Source: Solirubrobacteraceae bacterium
GTDB taxonomy: Bacteria; Actinomycetota; Thermoleophilia; Solirubrobacterales; Solirubrobacteraceae
DNA length: 8,050 nt
Assembly: GCA_016462245.1 (NCBI GenBank)
Contig: JAEMTR010000058.1
Span: 1 to 8,050, forward strand
Direction: 5' to 3'
In this document: piece after piece, positions 5,910 through 8,050 of the stretch
How positions within the stretch are numbered: the stretch's first letter is position 1
How the letters are laid out: the number at the start of each line of letters is the position of its first letter
Notes under the pieces: model-generated
The model's input: the letters and a program-made list of their open reading frames with translations, nothing else
Database searches by the model: none
Told to the model about the DNA's origin: nothing
Program-made: the position numbers and the translations under genes

Positions 5910-6524
5910 ATGGCTGACGATCCTAAGAAGGACGAGGCAGAGGTGGAAGAGAAGCCGAAGCGCCGCCTGCGCCGCACGAAAGCCAAGGACGATGCTCCGA
6001 AGACTGAGGCCGGCGCCGAAGAGACCACCGATGAGGCTGAGGTAGAGGCCGACGTCGAGGTCGCGGAGGAGCCGAAGGCCGAGGCTGAAGAGAAGCCGAA
6101 GGCTGAGAAGAAGTCGAAGGCCAAGGCCAAGGACGAGGTCGAAGAGAAGCCGAAGCGTGTAATCCCCGCTTATGACCCTGAGAACCCGCCGGTAATCAAG
6201 GCCCACGCCCGTTACGTGCGCACCTCGGCGCGCAAGGCTCGCCTCGTCTGCGATCACATTCGCGGCCATTCGGTCACCGAAGCGCGGATGATTCTCGCCC
6301 ACACGCCGCGCGACGTTGCCGGTGATTGGCAGAAGCTGCTCGAATCGGCGGTCGCAAACGCCGAGCACAACCTTGAACTTGATGGAGAAAACCTGCGCAT
6401 CCTTTCGGTCCAGGCCGATGAGGGTCCGACGTTGAAGCGCTTCCGCCCGCGGGCGATGGGCCGTGCTTCAGCGATTCATAAGCGCACCAGCCACCTTTCA
6501 ATCTCGCTGACGCCAAAGGAGTAA
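5910..6524 (+). CDS. rplV: 50S ribosomal protein L22 with long charged N-terminal extension
   Basis: L22 binds 23S rRNA and sends a beta-hairpin into the exit tunnel. The product has 204 residues, but a standard L22 has about 110. The family core is residues 95-204 (VIKAHARYVRTSARKARLV at 95-113; ESAVANAEHN; hairpin GPTLKRFRPRAMGRA at 172-186; TSHLSI near the end). Residues 1-94 are a low-complexity region of Glu, Asp, Lys, Ala and Pro, with about 30 acidic and 22 basic residues and no Cys, His, Trp or Phe. A basic patch (KPKRRLRRTKAK, 15-26) is followed by an acidic stretch (about 33-54) and a second Lys-rich patch (62-74). The extension is in frame from the first ATG after rpsS (2-base gap; AGG 5897-5899, 10 bases upstream), and no good start exists at the core boundary, so it is probably translated. 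It is likely disordered and surface-exposed. Core identity is certain; the role of the extension is unknown. Confidence 0.96.
   Translation: MADDPKKDEAEVEEKPKRRLRRTKAKDDAPKTEAGAEETTDEAEVEADVEVAEEPKAEAEEKPKAEKKSKAKAKDEVEEKPKRVIPAYDPENPPVIKAHARYVRTSARKARLVCDHIRGHSVTEARMILAHTPRDVAGDWQKLLESAVANAEHNLELDGENLRILSVQADEGPTLKRFRPRAMGRASAIHKRTSHLSISLTPKE
5940..6158 (+). repeat. Duplicated 24-base segment inside the L22 extension
   Basis: Bases 5940-5963 and 6135-6158 match at 22 of 24 positions and both encode EVEEKPKR (residues 11-18 and 76-83). The two differences are at third codon positions. A related EEKPKAE occurs at residues 60-66. This suggests the extension grew partly by internal duplication. 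Confidence 0.7.
6515..6521 (+). promoter_or_regulatory. Ribosome binding site of rpsC
   Basis: AAAGGAG, 12 bases before ATG 6534, covers the last codons of rplV. A second match, GAGG (6527-6530), is only 3 bases from the ATG and probably too close. The two compete on paper; the longer upstream match looks the better candidate. Confidence 0.5.
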
Positions 6525-6533
6525 CTGAGGACT

Positions 6534-7288
<755 letters not shown>

Positions 7289-7289
<1 letters not shown>

Positions 7290-7705
7290 TGCTCGCTCCT
7301 AAGCGCGTTAAGCACCGCAAGGTGATGCGTGGTCGCAGCCGCGGCTATTCGCGCGCCCAGACCTCAGTTCAGTTTGGCGATTACGGCCTCAAGTCGCTTG
7401 AGCACGCCCAGCTGACGAACCGTCAGATCGAAGCTGCCCGTGTCGCGATGACGCGCGAAATCAAGCGTGGCGGCAAGGTTTGGATCAACGTCTTCCCGGA
7501 CAAGCCTTTCACGAAGAAGCCTGCTGAAACTCGGATGGGTTCCGGTAAGGGCTCGCCTGAAGGCTGGGTCGCCGTCGTCAAGCCAGGCCGCGTGATGTTT
7601 GAGCTGGCCGGCGTGCCTGACGACTTGGCCCGCAACGCTCTCCGCCTGGCCGCGCGCAAGCTGCCGATGCGCAGCAAGGTTGTCACGCGAGAGGACGACG
7701 TCTAA
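7289..7705 (+). CDS. rplP: 50S ribosomal protein L16
   Basis: L16 binds 23S rRNA near the A site and helps position tRNA; it is a late assembly protein. The product is 138 residues, normal size. Landmarks are the N-terminal MLAPKRVKHRKVMRGRSRGY (1-20), FGDYGLKSLE (29-38), LTNRQIEAARVAMTREIKRG (42-61), and ETRMGSGKGSPEGWVAVVKPG (80-100). Arg82 in this last motif corresponds to Arg81 of E. coli L16, hydroxylated there by YcfD/RoxA. RLAARKLPMRSKVV closes the protein. A strong SD, GGAGG (7275-7279, 9-base spacer), lies in the glycine codons ending rpsC. Start and stop each share one base with the neighbouring gene, so coupling on both sides is likely. Confidence 0.98.
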
Positions 7706-7914
7706 TGGCCGCCACCGACCACTTGCGCGATTGCACCACCGATGAGCTTGAAGGCCGCGTCCGCGCTGCCCGCTTGACGCTCTTTGGCCTTCGCTTCCAG
7801 CACGCCGGTGGCGAGCTTGAGAACACGGCCGGCCTGAAGAGCGCGAAGCGCGAACTTGCCCGCACCCTGACCGTCGCGCGTGAGCGCGGCATCGACCCAG
7901 AAAAGATCCGCTAG
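7705..7914 (+). CDS. rpmC: 50S ribosomal protein L29
   Basis: L29 is a small helical hairpin protein next to L23 at the exit tunnel rim. The product is 69 residues, within the usual 60-70. The sequence DHLRDCTTDELEGRVRAARLTLF is the first helix, FGLRFQHAGGELENTAGLKSAKRELAR (27-53) carries the family signature (F-LR--A-GEL-NT--LK--RR-IAR), and VARERGI ends the second helix. The protein is the most divergent of the set, but its position between L16 and the next gene is exactly that of rpmC. GAGAGGA (7689-7695) is 9 bases before the ATG, which overlaps the rplP stop as TAATG. The stop is 2 bases before the following start. Confidence 0.95.
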   Translation: MAATDHLRDCTTDELEGRVRAARLTLFGLRFQHAGGELENTAGLKSAKRELARTLTVARERGIDPEKIR

Positions 7915-7916
7915 AG

Positions 7917-8050
7917 ATGACCGACGAGACGACAGAGCCCGAAACTCCAGAAGAAGAGACTCCCGCCGAGGAGGTCGTCGCCGACGCTCCGGTAGAGGAA
8001 GCTGCTGCCGACGAAGCTCCCGCTGAGCAAGCTGCTGCCGACGAGCCTGC
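7917..8050 (+). CDS. rpsQ: Probable 30S ribosomal protein S17, acidic N-terminal extension (3' end outside window)
   Basis: An open frame starts at ATG 7917, 2 bases after the rpmC stop, and runs off the window: 44 full codons. Of 44 residues 17 are Asp or Glu, none is Lys, Arg or His, and the rest are mostly Ala, Pro, Thr and Val (MTDETTEPETPEEETPAEEV, then ADAP-, AAADEAPAE- and AAADEP-type units). No S17 core motif is visible, so the assignment rests on gene order: rpsQ follows rpmC in nearly all S10 operons. Acidic N-terminal extensions on S17 are known in some Actinomycetota as I recall. There is no convincing SD, so expression probably depends on coupling to rpmC. If the frame closed before an S17 core it would instead be a small acidic protein; the downstream sequence decides. 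Confidence 0.75.
   Translation, partial: MTDETTEPETPEEETPAEEVVADAPVEEAAADEAPAEQAAADEP
7998..8044 (+). repeat. 30-base-period repeat in the start of rpsQ
   Basis: Bases 7998-8014 and 8028-8044 match at 16 of 17 positions (core GCTGCTGCCGACGA), a period of 30 bases or ten residues, encoding (E/Q)AAADE. The array may continue beyond the window. Confidence 0.65.

Noticed and set aside
5904..6368. Minus-strand frame rich in Leu opposite the L22 extension
   Set aside because: The Leu/Gly pattern is the complement of the Glu/Lys-rich repeats in rplV. No start signal or membrane protein family match is apparent.

Overview
This window is a slice of the conserved str/S10 translation locus of a high-GC bacterium (roughly 60% GC by eye). 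All genes are on the + strand, in the order fusA (5' end missing) - tuf - rpsJ - rplC - rplD - rplW - rplB - rpsS - rplV - rpsC - rplP - rpmC - start of a gene that is almost certainly rpsQ. The lineage is inferred, not proven. The GGSGQ form of EF-G domain IV, Ala in place of the methylated Gln of L3, and long charged or glycine-rich tails on L22, S17 and S3 point to Actinomycetota, possibly the Thermoleophilia side. EF-Tu reads by memory as unusually proteobacteria-like for that phylum.

Layout. Bases 1-1460 hold the C-terminal 485 residues of EF-G. A 91-base gap (1461-1551) contains a hairpin with a GAAA loop and then the Shine-Dalgarno (SD) of tuf, which starts at GTG 1552. A 178-base gap (2737-2914) separates tuf from rpsJ and carries two consecutive GC-rich hairpins, each followed by a T run. 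These probably mark the boundary, or a partial terminator, between the str-type unit and the S10 unit. From rpsJ at 2915 to the window end the genes are packed with junctions from an 8-base overlap to a 9-base gap, including three TAATG/TGATG stop-start fusions, so they look like one translationally coupled operon.

The genes work together: EF-Tu delivers aminoacyl-tRNA, EF-G drives translocation, and the remaining products are structural proteins of the 30S (S10, S19, S3, S17) and 50S (L3, L4, L23, L2, L22, L16, L29) subunits. S10 also acts as NusE in transcription antitermination in well-studied bacteria.

I looked for a hidden or undescribed system on both strands and found none. The long minus-strand frames lie opposite conserved ribosomal genes and are coding shadows. 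The parts worth a second look are the lineage-specific low-complexity extensions on L22 (N-terminal, about 94 residues), S17 (N-terminal, acidic) and S3 (C-terminal, Gly/Arg), the structured spacers flanking tuf, and the odd ribosome-binding arrangement of rpsJ and rpsQ.
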